NCBI GenBank assembly: GCA_022564295.1
Contig: JADFLR010000003.1
Location: 156,163-220,162 of the forward strand
Direction: 5' to 3'
Source: Bacteroidota bacterium
GTDB taxonomy: Bacteria; Bacteroidota; Ignavibacteria; Ignavibacteriales; Ignavibacteriaceae
DNA length: 64,000 bases
In this document: in pieces, positions 62,769 to 64,000 of the stretch
Position numbering within the stretch: the stretch's first letter is position 1
Layout of the letters: the number at the start of each line of letters is the position of its first letter
Program-made: the position numbers and the translations under genes
The notes under the pieces: generated by a model
The model's database searches: none
The model's input: only the letters and a program-made list of their open reading frames with translations
Told to the model about the DNA's origin: nothing

Positions 62769-64000
62769 TGATTTCTTTTCTTCCTTTGGGTGGGGCAAGT
62801 GAGATTGGAGCAAATTGCTATTACCTAAACATCAATGGAACGGGGATAATTCTCGATTGCGGAATGCATCCTAAAAAAGTTGGGTTGAAAGCACTACCAA
62901 AATTTGAATTACTTAAAGACAAACCATTGGATTATGTTTTAATATCTCATGCACACCAGGATCATCTTAACGCTTTACCGTTTCTTGTAAAAGAATTTCC
63001 ACACATAAAAATTGTAACCACACCCCAGACAAGAGCAATTGCAGAACTCACTTTGCATAATACTATTTCAATCTTAAGTCGACAAATAAAGGATGAATCA
63101 TTTACTATTTACTCACACGATGAAGTTGACCTCTTGATCAAAATCATTGATTACAAAGCGTATGGTGAAGAGTTTAACATTACAGGACTGAAAGCCACTA
63201 TTGGTTCAGATATTAAAGCGGTATTTTTTGATGCTGGTCATGTTCTCGGTTCGGCTGGTATTTTAATTAATAATGGCGATTCAAAAATATTTTATACTGG
63301 CGATATTAATTTATCTTCACAATCTCTTATGAAGGGTGCCGCACTCCCCTCAATAAAAGTAAACACTCTTATTCTGGAATGTACTTACGGTGCAACTGAT
63401 TCTTCAATGTTAAATGACTGGGAAGATGAAGTTGATTTGTTTGTATCAGCATTAAACAAAATTTTAAACAGCGGAGGTTCGGTTTTGGTACCTGTTTTCT
63501 CTTTTGGCAAGACGCAGGAAATTCTCACAGTAATTTATAGTCAAATGAAGAGAGGCAAATTAACTACGGCGGAAATCTATACTGGCGGCATAGGGAAAAA
63601 GATAAACCGGATTTACGATTATAACAGGTATGCTGTTAATATTAAAAAGGACGACTTAATTCTTCATGATGTTCCTCAAAAAGATCTGTATGAAATAAAC
63701 AGCACCGAAGAATTGTTTAAATATCCTTCAATCATACTTGCATCAAGCGGTATGATGGTAGAGAATACCTTATCTTATACACTTGCAAAAAGATGGTTCA
63801 GTCAAAAGGATTCGGCAATATTTAATGTTGGATATATGGATGATGAAACCCCCGGTTACATTGTTGCAAACTCAAAAAAGGGAGACAAAATAAAACTGAC
63901 TGAAACAGAAAAAGAAATTGAAGTTAAATGCGAAATTAAAAACTTTAAATTCTCCGCTCATTCAAAAAGAGAAGAGCTGCTCGAAATAGTTAACAGGTTG
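62769..64000 (+). CDS. MBL-fold, beta-CASP RNA exonuclease/endonuclease (partial)
   Basis: The frame opens with an ATG at 62769, 12 bp after the previous stop, and continues past the window edge (410 codons seen). HAHQDHLNALP is the metallo-beta-lactamase motif 2 (HxHxDH). FDAGHVLGSAG, LILECTYGATD, VPVFSFGKTQEIL, ASSGMMVENT and KFSAHSKREEL are motifs of the CPSF/RNase-J-like beta-CASP family. It processes or degrades RNA. No KH or other added domain is seen so far. Confidence 0.9.

Overview
The window looks like a chromosome segment of an A+T-rich member of the Bacteroidota/Ignavibacteriota side of the tree, most likely an Ignavibacteriales-type organism. The evidence is seven secreted proteins ending in the type IX secretion sorting domain (NYPNPFNPST...), outer-membrane barrels and OmpA-type proteins of that lineage, and a Bacillus-like fadN-fadA-fadE beta-oxidation set. 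No rRNA, tRNA, CRISPR array or intact transposase was seen. Taxonomy is inferred from protein style only.

Layout. (1) 0-6.7 kb, minus strand: a nitrate reductase operon in the order diheme cytochrome c, narG, narH, narJ (cut by the window edge), with a promoter and a dyad upstream. (2) 6.7-19.2 kb: an accessory island. It holds a soluble PAS histidine kinase and an NtrC-type sigma-54 activator, YceI-like secreted proteins, a remarkably Met-rich secreted protein with a partner barrel, two porins, a DUF302 protein, two small cytochromes c, and several fragments of decayed heavy-metal genes. Paired TTGCA-N4-TGCAA dyads lie upstream of two of its transcription units, one of which is divergent. 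(3) 19.6-23.5 kb: a carboxymuconolactone-decarboxylase-like gene and the molybdenum cofactor genes moaC-moeA-mobA, which fit the needs of NarG. A gene of unusual composition sits between mobA and a second, diverged mobA 3' end. (4) 23.7-30.2 kb: a zinc-ribbon/deoxyribosyltransferase-like gene that resembles an integron cassette, a YihY membrane protein, purL, a vapBC toxin-antitoxin pair, a 3'-5' exonuclease and a SieB-like membrane protein. (5) 30.2-39.9 kb, minus strand: fatty-acid beta-oxidation (acyl-CoA ligase, fadN, fadA, fadE, a dienoyl-CoA-reductase-like SDR, two thioesterases). (6) 40-44.6 kb: glycerophosphodiester phosphodiesterase, an alpha/beta hydrolase, glpD and threonine aldolase. 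(7) 44.8-51.1 kb: three tandem paralogous T9SS beta-propeller proteins, each with the same promoter and palindrome, next to a LytTR two-component system. (8) 51.5-64 kb: malate synthase, two OmpA-family paralogues, a DUF4412-like protein, four more T9SS cargo genes sharing nearly identical 246-nt ends, a lipoprotein and a partial beta-CASP RNase.

Taken together the genes describe a facultative heterotroph. It would degrade fatty acids and glycerophospholipids, with malate synthase hinting at glyoxylate use, and respire nitrate with a Moco enzyme made by the adjacent moa/moe/mob genes. The island at 6.7-19.2 kb is the best candidate for something undescribed: a sigma-54-controlled envelope electron-transfer or metal-handling module built around a Met-rich protein. 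Two genes carry single-base frameshifts (39.5 kb and 56.7 kb) that could be real or sequencing errors.
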